From Prochlorococcus sp. AG-363-C02 (lineage in GTDB: Bacteria > Cyanobacteriota > Cyanobacteriia > PCC-6307 > Cyanobiaceae): a stretch of DNA of 64,000 nucleotides. The position numbers and the translations under genes were made by a program. Positions 17,469 through 25,898 of the stretch are shown here, piece after piece; the stretch's first letter is position 1, and each line of letters opens with the position of its first letter. The notes beneath the pieces were generated by a model. That model ran no database searches. It was not told the origin of the DNA and saw only the letters and a list, made by a program, of their open reading frames with translations. The DNA lies in contig QCFH01000002.1 in assembly GCA_003278345.1 (NCBI GenBank), positions 1 to 64,000 on the forward strand, given 5' to 3'.

Positions 17469-18323
17469 ATGAATAGTAAGCTTGGTTTTATGCAAGGTCG
17501 CCTTTCAGAAATTGTTGATGGCAAGATTCAATCATTCCCTTGGTTAGAATGGGAAGATGAGTTTAAGAAGGCAAGAGAGATATCTCTTAATTTAATGGAA
17601 TGGACATTAGATCATGAAAGGTTAAGTGAAAACCCATTAATGACAAAACCAGGACGAGAAAGAATCACTCAATTAAGTCATAAAAATAATATACGCATTG
17701 AATCAATAACTGGAGATTGTTTTATGCAAGAACCTTTTTGGAGAAAGAAAGATTTAGAAATTCAAAATATATTAAAAAAAAGCTTTATTGAAGTCTGTAA
17801 TTCTTCATCAAGTCTAGGAATAAAATACATAGTTGTGCCAATAGTTGACAATGGAAAAATTGAGAATGAAGTTGAAGAAAAGAGATTAATTAATTTTTTA
17901 TTAGAGCATGAATTATTCTTAAAAAAGAAAAGATTATGTATTCTTTTTGAATCAGATAAACCTCCCAAAGATTTAGCGAGATTGATAAATAAATTACCTC
18001 GAAACTTATTTGGAATTAATTATGATATTGGGAATAGTGCATCTCTAGGATTTAATCCAGAGGAAGAAATTTCTACATATGGTGATCGAATATACAATGT
18101 GCATATAAAAGACAGATTAAAAGCAGGTGTTACTGTTCCTCTTGGTTCAGGTAATGCTGATTTTCAAAAAGTTTTCCAATGCTTGGAAAAACAAAAATAT
18201 AAAGGCAACTTTATTTTACAAACTGCTAGAGCTAAAGATGGGAATCATTTAGATTCAATTGTCAAATATAAAAAATTAATAATAGAATATCTTAAAGAAT
18301 TTAAAACCTTTGGTATATTTTAA
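17469..18323 (+). CDS. sugar phosphate isomerase/epimerase, xylose-isomerase-like TIM barrel
   Basis: A 284-residue protein beginning KLGFMQGRLS, the usual first strand of AP_endonuc_2/xylose-isomerase-like TIM-barrel proteins in glycan clusters. FGINYDIGN and YNVHIKDRLK give metal-ligand strands (Asp, His), and VPLGSGNADFQKVFQCL is the conserved late segment. These enzymes isomerise or epimerise sugars or act on 2-keto-inositol-like compounds. It starts a plus-strand run with an SDR and a VOC-fold protein. ATG 17469 is chosen over the immediately preceding TTG. Confidence 0.75.
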   Translation: MNSKLGFMQGRLSEIVDGKIQSFPWLEWEDEFKKAREISLNLMEWTLDHERLSENPLMTKPGRERITQLSHKNNIRIESITGDCFMQEPFWRKKDLEIQNILKKSFIEVCNSSSSLGIKYIVVPIVDNGKIENEVEEKRLINFLLEHELFLKKKRLCILFESDKPPKDLARLINKLPRNLFGINYDIGNSASLGFNPEEEISTYGDRIYNVHIKDRLKAGVTVPLGSGNADFQKVFQCLEKQKYKGNFILQTARAKDGNHLDSIVKYKKLIIEYLKEFKTFGIF

Positions 18324-18362
18324 TTAACTTATAATTATTTATCAATAGGTTATATCATCTAT

Positions 18363-19118
18363 ATGAATCTAAACCTCTCAGGCAAGAAAGCTTTGATTAC
18401 TGGATCCAGCCAAGGAATTGGATTTTTTATTGCTAAGGCACTTAATAAACAAGGTTGTGATGTTGTATTAAATTCAAGAAACTCTTTGTCTTTAGAAAAA
18501 GCTTTAAAAGATATACCTGGATCAAAAGGTTTTGTTGCAGACATTAGTTCCTTTGAAGGTGCTAAGTACCTTATAGAAAAAACTATTGAATCTATAAAAT
18601 CACTTGATATATTAATTTGCAATGTAGGCAATGGGAAATCAGTACCCCCTGGTAATGAATCTCCAGAAGAATGGCAGAAAGTTTTTGCAAATAATCTTTG
18701 GAGTACGACAAATATGGTTGAAGCAAGTTGGGATCTATTATCAAAAAACAAAGGTGTGGTCGTATGTATTTCATCTATCTGTGGAATTGAAGTAATACCG
18801 TCTGCACCAATTACTTACTCAACTGCAAAAGCTGCTCTTAATCATTATGTTAAATCTATTTCAAAACCACTAGGAAAGCATGGGGTAAGGATAAATGCAA
18901 TCGCCCCAGGAAATATTTTGTTTGAGGGTTCTGTATGGGATAAAAAAATAAAAAAGAATCCTAAAGGAGTAGAGACAATGCTAAAGAAAGAAGTATCTTT
19001 GAATAAGATCGGTCATCCAAGTCACATAGCAGATTTGAGCTGTTATTTATGTTCTCCTTTGTCATCATTCACAACTGGATCAATCTGGACAGTGGATGGG
19101 GGGCAAGTAAGAAGTTGA
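18363..19118 (+). CDS. short-chain dehydrogenase/reductase, FabG-like
   Basis: A 251-residue classical SDR with TGSSQGIGFFIA (NAD(P) loop, about residues 13-24), catalytic Ser in VVCISSICG, and the Tyr-x-x-x-Lys pair in ITYSTAKAALNHY. The C-terminus is SIWTVDGGQVRS. FabG is a housekeeping fatty-acid gene; this copy lies in a sugar island between a TIM-barrel epimerase and a VOC protein, so a role in rare-sugar redox is more likely. It starts 39 bp after the epimerase gene. Confidence 0.85.
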   Translation: MNLNLSGKKALITGSSQGIGFFIAKALNKQGCDVVLNSRNSLSLEKALKDIPGSKGFVADISSFEGAKYLIEKTIESIKSLDILICNVGNGKSVPPGNESPEEWQKVFANNLWSTTNMVEASWDLLSKNKGVVVCISSICGIEVIPSAPITYSTAKAALNHYVKSISKPLGKHGVRINAIAPGNILFEGSVWDKKIKKNPKGVETMLKKEVSLNKIGHPSHIADLSCYLCSPLSSFTTGSIWTVDGGQVRS

Positions 19119-19168
19119 CTTAAAATAGCCAATTATCATACTTATTTATCAAATAAAGATAATAATAA

Positions 19169-19618
19169 ATGTTCCTACTTCGACACATTGCAATAGTCTG
19201 TAAAGGAGATATAGGGATCCTCATGGAATTCTATAAGTCTTTATTTAATCCAATAAAAATAATCATAAGCGAAGAGTCGGGAGCACAAGTTGAAGAGATT
19301 ACTGGTATTAAAGGAATATCAATTATAACCTGTAAAATGACTACTAAAGATTTAGTTTTAGAGTTGATTTCATATAAAAACCCAACGGCAAAAATATTTA
19401 TCCATGAATCTCCAGCTTTTTCTGGATTTAATCATATTGCATTTACCGTAGACGACTTCCAAGAAGCAAAGAAAATACTAAAAAAAAGTGGAGGGACTAT
19501 TCTTAGCGAAGGTATTACAAGTTACAATGATAAAATTAAAAATGCAGCATATACTTTAGATCCTGAAGGAAATATTTTAGAAATTGTAGAAGAAAGAATC
19601 AATAATAATAAAATATAA
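19169..19618 (+). CDS. VOC-fold (glyoxalase/methylmalonyl-CoA epimerase-like) protein
   Basis: A 149-residue protein with two beta-alpha-beta-beta-beta modules. The first strand has a metal-binding His (FLLRHIAIVC), the second module starts FSGFNHIAFTVDDFQEA with a second His, and the end YTLDPEGNILEIVEE carries the Glu ligand. This pattern fits methylmalonyl-CoA epimerase, glyoxalase I or dioxygenase-like VOC proteins. In this context epimerisation or a lyase reaction on a sugar-derived keto compound is possible. It is the last gene of a three-gene plus-strand group. Confidence 0.7.
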   Translation: MFLLRHIAIVCKGDIGILMEFYKSLFNPIKIIISEESGAQVEEITGIKGISIITCKMTTKDLVLELISYKNPTAKIFIHESPAFSGFNHIAFTVDDFQEAKKILKKSGGTILSEGITSYNDKIKNAAYTLDPEGNILEIVEERINNNKI

Positions 19619-19650
19619 TTAATAGAATAATCTAAATAGATTTAAGTAAT

Positions 19651-20577
19651 TTATGTTATCGCTATATTCTTGTATTCTTCTTCATTTAGCAGAGTCCTTA
19701 AAGAATCAAATATAAATAAATGATGATATAATGAACTTCTAATATCAGGTAAGTTAGGATTAACTCCCTGAAGAATTTGCTCTATTGATTCAGTCGCATG
19801 TACTGATAAATGAGGGATATAACTTTCATCATCTTTAGTGTATAACTTAGGGTGATCATAAATATATGATTTTATATTAGTATTTTTTTCAACGTTAATG
19901 ATTAATAATCCAGGCTGAAACATCGTATCTATATCAACAAATCTAAGATAAAATTTATCATCTGGTGTTTGAAAATGTAATACACCCTTGAATTCTTTGT
20001 ACCCCTTTCGCTTACTCTCAATTAATCTAGAACAAAATGATTTCTCTAGATTAAGAATCAAATTATTTATATTTAATAATTCACAGATTAAATCAATAAA
20101 ATGAACCCCATTACATAATATTCCCCAATTACTACCGTTAACCTCAACCCCACTAATACCTCTTTCAACTAAATTCTTGAAGGAAGTTTTCCTCATCCAC
20201 TGATTTACATAGACTGAATTTTTATAAGATAAAAGCATTTCCGATGCCCTTCTGAAGATTTTTTCATTAGGAAAAAGAAATTTTTCAAGAAGTAACTTAC
20301 CTTTATAGTTTTTGTTTATTAATTTCTCAACGATACCAAACCTTTGGTTGGAATTAGTGGATACAATAATTAGATCTGAATTTATTACTGATTTATCTAT
20401 CTTTGAAGAAGTAATGATTTCAATATCATTTATATTTTCAATTGAATTTATTCTTGGCTGAAGATTTGATATACAAAGTTCTATTAAAATAATTTTTTTT
20501 ATGCACTGTAATTTTAGAGCAGCCTGCAAATGTCTAAAACCAATATTTCCAACACCAATTATTGAAATTGTATACAT
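19651..20577 (-). CDS. Gfo/Idh/MocA-like NAD(P)-dependent oxidoreductase
   Basis: A 308-residue protein with an N-terminal Rossmann loop ISIIGVGNIGFRHLQA (GxGxxG) and, further on, LLLEKFLFP, which corresponds to the E-K-P motif of the Gfo/Idh/MocA family with Pro displaced. GVHFIDLICEL is the usual conserved GxHxxD segment. The family oxidises or reduces sugar hydroxyls. It is paired with a second oxidoreductase of the same superfamily that starts 15 bp upstream on the minus strand. The substrate is unknown. Confidence 0.7.
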   Translation of the reverse strand: MYTISIIGVGNIGFRHLQAALKLQCIKKIILIELCISNLQPRINSIENINDIEIITSSKIDKSVINSDLIIVSTNSNQRFGIVEKLINKNYKGKLLLEKFLFPNEKIFRRASEMLLSYKNSVYVNQWMRKTSFKNLVERGISGVEVNGSNWGILCNGVHFIDLICELLNINNLILNLEKSFCSRLIESKRKGYKEFKGVLHFQTPDDKFYLRFVDIDTMFQPGLLIINVEKNTNIKSYIYDHPKLYTKDDESYIPHLSVHATESIEQILQGVNPNLPDIRSSLYHHLFIFDSLRTLLNEEEYKNIAIT

Positions 20578-20592
20578 TTTTTTATCCTAGGA

Positions 20593-21519
20593 TCAGTTCC
20601 AAGCATCTCTCAACCACTCCATCTGCTTTAGTGATTCATCAATTGATGGCATTTTCTGCATATTAGGATTATTGTGATTAACAATAATATCCTCACATAA
20701 CTCTAGAATTCCATATTTTTGAAGGGCGAATTTCATACTTGGTGCTTTCATCTCTTCTCCAATAGGTATATATTGCCGAATGTGCTTATTCTCACTAGGT
20801 TCAATAACACTAAAGGCATTTAGTATTTTTGCAAACTCAATTGGCTTAACCTTGATAATATTACCAGAATCAAGATAAAAAGTTATTGAAAAGTTTTCAT
20901 AGGCTCCATAATTCATATTTATTATAATCTCTGAGACATCTTTGCTATTTGTAATTATTGTCATAGATCTTTCTTGTTTTTTTCTATAAAGAGGCATTGC
21001 TAATTCTCCACAAATATAAAATAATAAATCAATTACATGTATCGAATTAACAGGGATAGCAATAGGCATATTATTCCATTTCTTATTTGAATTCTTCTCA
21101 GGTAGATTAACAACAACTTTATCTATTTTTTTATTTCTCGAAGTTTGCCTAATATCCTCAACCCAGTAATAGTATCTTCTATTCATTAACAACCTAAGAT
21201 CTCTTCGCTTGAAAGTTTTGATTTCATCTATATCTAAAGATACGGGCTTTTCCGTATAAATCTGGGATTTTCTTTCAGAATATTTTGATAATACTTGAAG
21301 ATGAGAATTCTCATCCGTACATACAAGAACAATGTCGCTATTGTAATTCAATTCTTCTTTTTCGGAAATCAAAGCATTTAATCCAATTTGCTCCACAGCA
21401 CAAGATGTGTTTTTAGAATATAGGTTTCTGTAGAGTAGTTTTGATTCAACTCCTAAGTAATTAAAATGTTTATAATATAATCTTGCCATATATCCAGTAC
21501 CTATAATTAATATTTTCAT
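20593..21519 (-). CDS. Gfo/Idh/MocA family oxidoreductase
   Basis: A 308-residue protein with the Rossmann start MKILIIGTGYMARLYYKHF and the diagnostic IYTEKPVSLDIDE (Glu-Lys-Pro motif, about residue 90). SIHVIDLLFYICGE is the catalytic H-x-x-D helix. It probably oxidises or reduces a sugar nucleotide or sugar acid with NAD(P). It is the first gene of a pair with 19651-20577; together they may act as a dehydrogenase and reductase around a 3-keto intermediate. ATG 21519 is preferred over the GTG at 21531. Confidence 0.75.
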   Translation of the reverse strand: MKILIIGTGYMARLYYKHFNYLGVESKLLYRNLYSKNTSCAVEQIGLNALISEKEELNYNSDIVLVCTDENSHLQVLSKYSERKSQIYTEKPVSLDIDEIKTFKRRDLRLLMNRRYYYWVEDIRQTSRNKKIDKVVVNLPEKNSNKKWNNMPIAIPVNSIHVIDLLFYICGELAMPLYRKKQERSMTIITNSKDVSEIIINMNYGAYENFSITFYLDSGNIIKVKPIEFAKILNAFSVIEPSENKHIRQYIPIGEEMKAPSMKFALQKYGILELCEDIIVNHNNPNMQKMPSIDESLKQMEWLRDAWN

Positions 21520-21641
21520 TTTAGATACCACATCTTAAAAATATTAATTCCTATTATAAACACTATAATCAAATAGTCACAAAAATGTATTATTGGTATT
21601 TACTTTACATAGTAGTTGATTAAGAAATAAAGTATACTTTC

Positions 21642-21931
21642 CTAAGTCCAGAAGGGTAAAAGTATCTTCACTTAAACCCCGCAACAATTAACAAACACCT
21701 AAAAAGATTGGGTTGGGAGAAGAGACTTACTGCAATGGTTGGAGAAATGTTCTTGTCACCTCAGGACAGAGCAGGTGAGTTTCAAAAGGGGATTATCTTT
21801 CGACAAATCGAACACACTGAACACAAACAGGGAACCGAGGTGCATATGACAACACTCAGTTTTTAGAGAAAAGAAGAGAGCTGATGAATTGGTGGACTAA
21901 GGAATTATTCACTCAAGGGATGGAGATATAA
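21642..21931 (+). pseudogene. decayed P4-type tyrosine integrase, C-terminal catalytic part
   Basis: Four pieces in two alternating frames join into the end of a P4-like integrase. 21666-21734 reads LNPATINKHLKRLGWEKRL. 21737-21775 reads GWRNVLVTSGQSR and ends in TGA. 21789-21827 reads GIIFRQIEHTEHK. 21827-21931 reads GNRGAYDNTQFLEKRREL, then MNWWTKELFTQGMEI and a stop. The R of GWR, the H of the IEHTEHK box and the catalytic Tyr (codon 21845-21847) are recognisable; one lost base before GGT would restore the HGWR motif. At least three frameshifts make it non-functional. It sits 47 bp from the 3' end of tRNA-Ser, the usual integration site of such elements. The N-terminal half was not found. 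Confidence 0.82.
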
Positions 21932-21978
21932 AAAATATTTTCAGGAATTCTTATTGTTGGGTATATCTGAAGTCGGAA

Positions 21979-22063
21979 CGGAGAGGGTGGGATTCGAACC
22001 CACGGATAGTTTCCTATCAAACGATTTCGAATCGTTCGCTTTCAGCCACTCAGCCACCTCTCC
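21979..22063 (-). tRNA. tRNA-Ser (anticodon CGA)
   Basis: The minus strand reads GGAGAGGTGGCTGAGTGG at the 5' end, with acceptor pairing GGAGAGG/CCTCTCC. The anticodon loop is TTCGAAA within a stem AACGA/TCGTT, followed by a long class II variable arm (TGATAGGAAACTATC) and a T arm with GTTCGAATCCC. The 85-nt length and the variable arm fit tRNA-Ser, and the anticodon is CGA. CCA is not encoded. The 3' end faces the nonulosonate island and the integrase relic, as expected for an attachment site. Confidence 0.97.
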
Positions 22064-22113
22064 TTAAAGTGAATATTAAAACAGATCTTACTAATAAAAT
22101 AGTTTTATCAACC

Positions 22114-23136
22114 CTATTCCCAACCTGCTTTAGTCATAAGGTTAATAGCTTTTGCATTATATTTTCCCAATTGATATATAGATACTGTATCAGGAGTAAA
22201 TCCACCAAAACGCTTAACTTCAGGGCTCTGATTGAATCCTTTTAAAGGATGCTCGTAGGTAGGTCCCGCAAGTCCTGTACTTCCTTCAGGAGAAGCTAGA
22301 AACTCCAAAAGCTCTATTGCTTCTTTTTTATTTGTTGCATATCTAGCTAGCCCACCTGCACTAACATTTACATGTGCAGGATTAGGAGTTATTACTTCAA
22401 CCCTTTGGGCTAATTTTTTATCTTTAGTTCCATTTACGCCAGCCAACATTCGAGCAACATAGTAATGGTTAACTATACCGACCCCACATTTTCCTTGTGC
22501 TACCGCCCTAGTTATACCAATATCTCCAGGAAAATATGGCTCAGAAACATTTGAAATCATTTTATTTAACCAAGTCTTAGTTTCTTTCTCTCCCCTTAGG
22601 ACAAATTGATTTGCAACTAAAGATTGGTTATAAGGACTATTTCGTTTTCTCAAGCAAACTAAGCCTTTCAAAGATGGGTCAGCTAAATCTGAATAGCTAT
22701 TGATTTTATTGATGTCTACAATCTTTGGATTTGCAACCATAACTCTTACTCTTCTTGTAAGTGCATACCATCTTCCCTGTGAATCTTTATACTCCTTTGA
22801 AACATTAACCTCTAATTTATTAGATCTATAAGGCTGTAATAGTCCGAGTTTCGCTGCATTACTAATTCGAGCTGCATCAACTAGCAAGATTACATCTGCT
22901 TTTGATTTTTTACCCTCTCTTTTCAATCTTTCAATCAAAGAAATACCAGTTGCTTCTATGAGCCTTACTCTTATTCCAGTTTCATCTGCAAACTTCTTAA
23001 AAACTTGTCTATCAGTATTGTAATGTCGGCCCGAATAAACTCGTACTTCCCTTGTATTTGCTCTCAACGAACTTACAGAATTGAATAATAAAGTAGCAAA
23101 TGCTAGTGAGGAAATAAAACCAGCTATCCTTTTCAT
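22114..23136 (-). CDS. futA: iron(III) ABC transporter substrate-binding protein, FutA/IdiA type
   Basis: A 340-residue secreted protein. A signal peptide covers about residues 1-27 (MKRIAGFISSLAFATLLF..., cleavage near SLRAN). The mature start REVRVYSGRHYNTD is the hallmark of FutA/IdiA/FbpA ferric-binding proteins and carries an iron-ligand Tyr. GKCGVGIVNHYYVARML contributes the paired tyrosines near the C-terminal lobe, and PAHVNVSAGGL is conserved in the family. It binds ferric iron in the periplasm and delivers it to a FutB/FutC permease not seen here. It diverges from a small secreted protein gene; a perfect palindrome lies between them and may be an operator. Confidence 0.93.
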   Translation of the reverse strand: MKRIAGFISSLAFATLLFNSVSSLRANTREVRVYSGRHYNTDRQVFKKFADETGIRVRLIEATGISLIERLKREGKKSKADVILLVDAARISNAAKLGLLQPYRSNKLEVNVSKEYKDSQGRWYALTRRVRVMVANPKIVDINKINSYSDLADPSLKGLVCLRKRNSPYNQSLVANQFVLRGEKETKTWLNKMISNVSEPYFPGDIGITRAVAQGKCGVGIVNHYYVARMLAGVNGTKDKKLAQRVEVITPNPAHVNVSAGGLARYATNKKEAIELLEFLASPEGSTGLAGPTYEHPLKGFNQSPEVKRFGGFTPDTVSIYQLGKYNAKAINLMTKAGWE

Positions 23137-23238
23137 TTAAAACAGTTTAATCAACTTAAAATATATAATAATCACAAAGAAAGGCCTAGCAATAGAAGAG
23201 AACCTCTTTGATGTCCATTTTATACCCAGCCATGTATC

Positions 23239-23260
23239 ATTTTACTATCTATAGTAAAAT
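23239..23260. promoter_or_regulatory. 10-bp perfect inverted repeat in the futA divergent promoter region
   Basis: The arm ATTTTACTAT (23239-23248), then CT, then ATAGTAAAAT (23251-23260). It lies 34 bp upstream of the small secreted protein gene and 103 bp upstream of futA. A dyad of this size fits a dimeric repressor site. It does not match the standard Fur consensus GATAATGATAATCATTATC. With no following T tract it is a poor terminator. Function inferred only. Confidence 0.5.
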
Positions 23261-23293
23261 TGAAAAGGCAAAATATAATAAGACAGCAAATCA

Positions 23294-23533
23294 ATGATGA
23301 GTAAAAGATCACCAGTTGCTATTTTTTTAGCAGCCTCAACATTAATGGCTTCAGCAGCTATAACCAACAATGTTAGTGCTGGAGAAGGGGAATACGGAGG
23401 GCTAAAAGAATGGAATACAGATCAAGGAATTGATGAAGAAAGCAAACTAGATAAAGATGCTAAAAAAGCAAAGAAAAAAGCAAAAGATAATGATGTTTGC
23501 ATCCCTATTGGTGAAGGTGAAAATTGCTGGTGA
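23294..23533 (+). CDS. small secreted hypothetical protein
   Basis: A 79-residue protein with a signal peptide (about residues 1-29, SPVAIFLAASTLMASAAI..., cleavage near VSAGEG). The mature part is highly charged: an acidic segment, a Lys/Ala-rich helix (KDAKKAKKKAKD) and a C-terminal pair of cysteines (VCIPIGEGENCW). I recognise no family. It is divergent from futA and ends about 60 bp before a strong terminator. Two adjoining ATG codons (23294 and 23297) could start it. Export to the periplasm or thylakoid lumen is likely; function unknown. Confidence 0.75.
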   Translation: MMSKRSPVAIFLAASTLMASAAITNNVSAGEGEYGGLKEWNTDQGIDEESKLDKDAKKAKKKAKDNDVCIPIGEGENCW

Positions 23534-23593
23534 AAATCAATCAAGATAACTTAGCCCCTGATTAAAAAAATTATCTTGATTAATTTTTTCAAT

Positions 23594-23632
23594 AAAAAGG
23601 AGTGCCCTTATAAAAAGAACACTCCTTTTTTA
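23594..23632. terminator. bidirectional rho-independent terminator
   Basis: The stem AAAAAGGAGTG / CACTCCTTTTT (23594-23604 with 23620-23630) is flanked by an A run on the left and a T run on the right. It lies between the convergent small secreted protein gene and the porin gene and can stop both. Confidence 0.9.
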
Positions 23633-23657
23633 AGTTCTTATCTCTAAAAGGTTGAAA

Positions 23658-24911
23658 TTAGAACTTGAAAGTTGTCTGAACTAATGCGCCAATGTAATCA
23701 TCATGACCATTAGCATTTCCATCCATTCTATCAGTGGCACCATAAATTGATGGTGTGAGGGTTACGCCATCATTAATTTGATAGTCATAATAAATTTCCC
23801 AAGTTAAACCACTCTTAGATCCATCATCAGCACCACCTTGTCTTTCACTAGCTGTTGTTGGAGAAGCAATTGCTGCTGCAAGTCTATTACCATCTTGGAA
23901 TGCATCCTTCCAAGTTAAACCTGTCATCCAAAGAGTTGTCTCTTCTGCGTCGCCAGCATTACCAGCATCATCTATGTTCATCCGGTCAAAACCAAATTGA
24001 ACAGAAGGCATGAGTCCAGTTTCTTCTGGCTTCCAATAAGCTCTTAAGCCAATGCCAGCAGCATTACCTGTAAGTTGATCTGCTGCATCACTAGAAGTGT
24101 AACCAGCCCAGTCATAACAACCACCATCTGCACCTGTAGCATTTCCACAATGGTGTCTTGCATAAGCTAAGGAAACTTGCATTCTAGGAGAACCATACTC
24201 AACTTTAGAAAGCCACTTTCCATTTGTTTCGTCAGTCAAAATACCATTTGTGGAATTGTCACCTGACCTAACATGATAGTTAGATGAAACTGCCCATCTA
24301 AAATCTGATGGAGAATCAGTTTGTTGTATCCAAGCCGCTCCGAAACCAGGAGAAGTACTTGAACCATAAACGGCTCCGTTACCTCCCAAAGCATGTGACT
24401 TCAATACAGGCTTATAGATTGATGGTGAACTAGCCAACATGTAATAGCCTTCAATTCTTGGGCCAAACCAAACTTTAAATTCGTCACCTACAGGGAATTC
24501 ATACCAAAGTTTGTCTACTTGCAATGCATTACCTGCATTGTTAGCAGCTTGCAAGTGAGTACCGTAAGCAGTGTTTTCCCAAGGGGTTGAAGCCATGTTG
24601 CCTGTTTTTATACGGGCATATAAACGGTCTTCACCAGTAAAACTGGTATTTACATTAAAAGTAGATACATAACCAGAAGTAAGCTTGTCTCCCATCTGGG
24701 TGCCAACAGTGATGTCATCATCTGTGTTTAATGCACCAACATTAAAAGTAACCTTACCAGTTACTTTAGTTGATGTCTCATAATCTGAGAATTGACCTGC
24801 AGTTAGATCTGCTGAATCAACATCTAGGTTAACTTCGTTTGCAGTAGCAGCTATTGGAGCTAAAAGCCCAAGAGCAGCAGGTGCTATCAGCAATTGCTGA
24901 AAAAATTTCAT
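23658..24911 (-). CDS. cyanobacterial outer-membrane porin lacking the usual SLH domain
   Basis: A 417-residue protein with a signal peptide (MKFFQQLLIAPAALGLLAP, cleavage near ATANE) nearly identical to that of picocyanobacterial SOM-type porins, and a C-terminal Phe-ending strand (LVQTTFKF) typical of beta barrels. The barrel begins at TKVTGKVTFNVGALN (about residue 48). In this family the signal peptide is normally followed by an SLH domain and a coiled coil that anchor the porin to peptidoglycan. Here only QFSDY of the SLH start remains before the barrel, so about 100 residues appear to be deleted. It should form a channel for small solutes. ATG 24911 is chosen over GTG 24926 by comparison with family starts. 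Confidence 0.88.
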   Translation of the reverse strand: MKFFQQLLIAPAALGLLAPIAATANEVNLDVDSADLTAGQFSDYETSTKVTGKVTFNVGALNTDDDITVGTQMGDKLTSGYVSTFNVNTSFTGEDRLYARIKTGNMASTPWENTAYGTHLQAANNAGNALQVDKLWYEFPVGDEFKVWFGPRIEGYYMLASSPSIYKPVLKSHALGGNGAVYGSSTSPGFGAAWIQQTDSPSDFRWAVSSNYHVRSGDNSTNGILTDETNGKWLSKVEYGSPRMQVSLAYARHHCGNATGADGGCYDWAGYTSSDAADQLTGNAAGIGLRAYWKPEETGLMPSVQFGFDRMNIDDAGNAGDAEETTLWMTGLTWKDAFQDGNRLAAAIASPTTASERQGGADDGSKSGLTWEIYYDYQINDGVTLTPSIYGATDRMDGNANGHDDYIGALVQTTFKF

Positions 24912-24929
24912 TTTAGGATTCCTCACAAA

Positions 24930-24948
24930 TTACCCAAGAAATGGGTAA
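24930..24948 (-). promoter_or_regulatory. hairpin in the porin 5' leader
   Basis: TTACCCA and TGGGTAA form a 7-bp stem with a 5-nt loop, 18 bp upstream of the porin ATG and just before its AGGA ribosome-binding site. No T run follows on the minus strand, so it is more likely an mRNA leader or stability element than a terminator of glyQ. Confidence 0.4.
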
Positions 24949-25010
24949 ACAAATTTTATCTGCTCTTGAAATTGTGCATAGAAGCACAGGTTACTTTCTC
25001 TTGTACTCTT

Positions 25011-25898
25011 TTATACCAAGGATTTATTTTCATTGTAAAGCAATGGGAATCCTAGCTTTTTTCTTTCCTCAAGCCATAAATCTGCAACACTACGAGCTAA
25101 ATTCCTAATTCGAGCAATTGTTGCTGTCCTCTCAGTAACTGAAATCGCTCCTCTAGCTTCTAAAAGATTAAAAGTATGGCTACATTTTAGAACGAAATCC
25201 AATGCAGGTGAGGCTAAATCCTTTTTTATTAATGATTTAGCCTCACTTTCATAAAGGTCAAACATCTCATTTAAACGTTTGGGATTAGATTCTTCGAAAT
25301 TAAACTTGCAGTTTGCCTTCTCAAAAGGAAGCCAGATGTCACCATATGTGTGAGTATTATTCCACTTTAGTTCCCATATACTTTCAACATTTTGTAAGTA
25401 CATAGCAATTCTCTCCAATCCATATGTGATCTCAATAGATACGGGACGACAATCTAAACCTCCACATTGCTGGAAATAAGTAAATTGAGTGACTTCCATT
25501 CCATCAAGCCATACTTCCCATCCAACCCCCCATGCTCCCAAAGTTGGTGATTCCCAATTATCTTCTACAAAGCGGAAGTCATGTTCTCCTTGCTTAATTC
25601 CCAAAGCTTCAAGAGATGCAAGATAAATCTCTTGTATATTATCTGGAGATGGTTTGATTAGAACTTGATATTGAAAGTAATGTTGAGCTCTATTTGGGTT
25701 GTCGCCATATCTACCGTCAGCAGGCCTACGACATGGCTCTGCATAAGCAACTGCCCAAGGTTCTGGGCCAATTGCACGAAGAACTGTATGAGGGCTCATC
25801 GTGCCAGCACCCTTCTCTGTGTCATATGGTTGCAACAAAATGCATCCTTTTTCACACCAAAAGGCATTTAGACTTGAAACAATGTCCTGGAAATACAC
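25011..25898 (-). CDS. glyQ: glycyl-tRNA synthetase alpha subunit
   Basis: A 295-residue protein covering the whole alpha subunit. It begins [19 protein letters not shown] and contains [16 protein letters not shown], the motif 2 region [17 protein letters not shown], and [13 protein letters not shown] (motif 3). It pairs with GlyS (not in the window) to charge tRNA-Gly in the alpha2beta2 enzyme. The start is GTG at 25898, supported by alignment of the first residues with the family; no in-frame ATG lies near. The porin gene follows downstream on the same strand after 99 bp. Confidence 0.97.
   Translation of the reverse strand: MYFQDIVSSLNAFWCEKGCILLQPYDTEKGAGTMSPHTVLRAIGPEPWAVAYAEPCRRPADGRYGDNPNRAQHYFQYQVLIKPSPDNIQEIYLASLEALGIKQGEHDFRFVEDNWESPTLGAWGVGWEVWLDGMEVTQFTYFQQCGGLDCRPVSIEITYGLERIAMYLQNVESIWELKWNNTHTYGDIWLPFEKANCKFNFEESNPKRLNEMFDLYESEAKSLIKKDLASPALDFVLKCSHTFNLLEARGAISVTERTATIARIRNLARSVADLWLEERKKLGFPLLYNENKSLV

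Noticed and set aside
18363-19118. Housekeeping fabG
   Set aside because: Sits between an epimerase and a VOC protein with no fatty-acid genes nearby; the SDR motif alone does not identify FabG.
23239-23260. Classical Fur box
   Set aside because: The dyad is perfect but its sequence does not match the GATAATGATAATCATTATC consensus.
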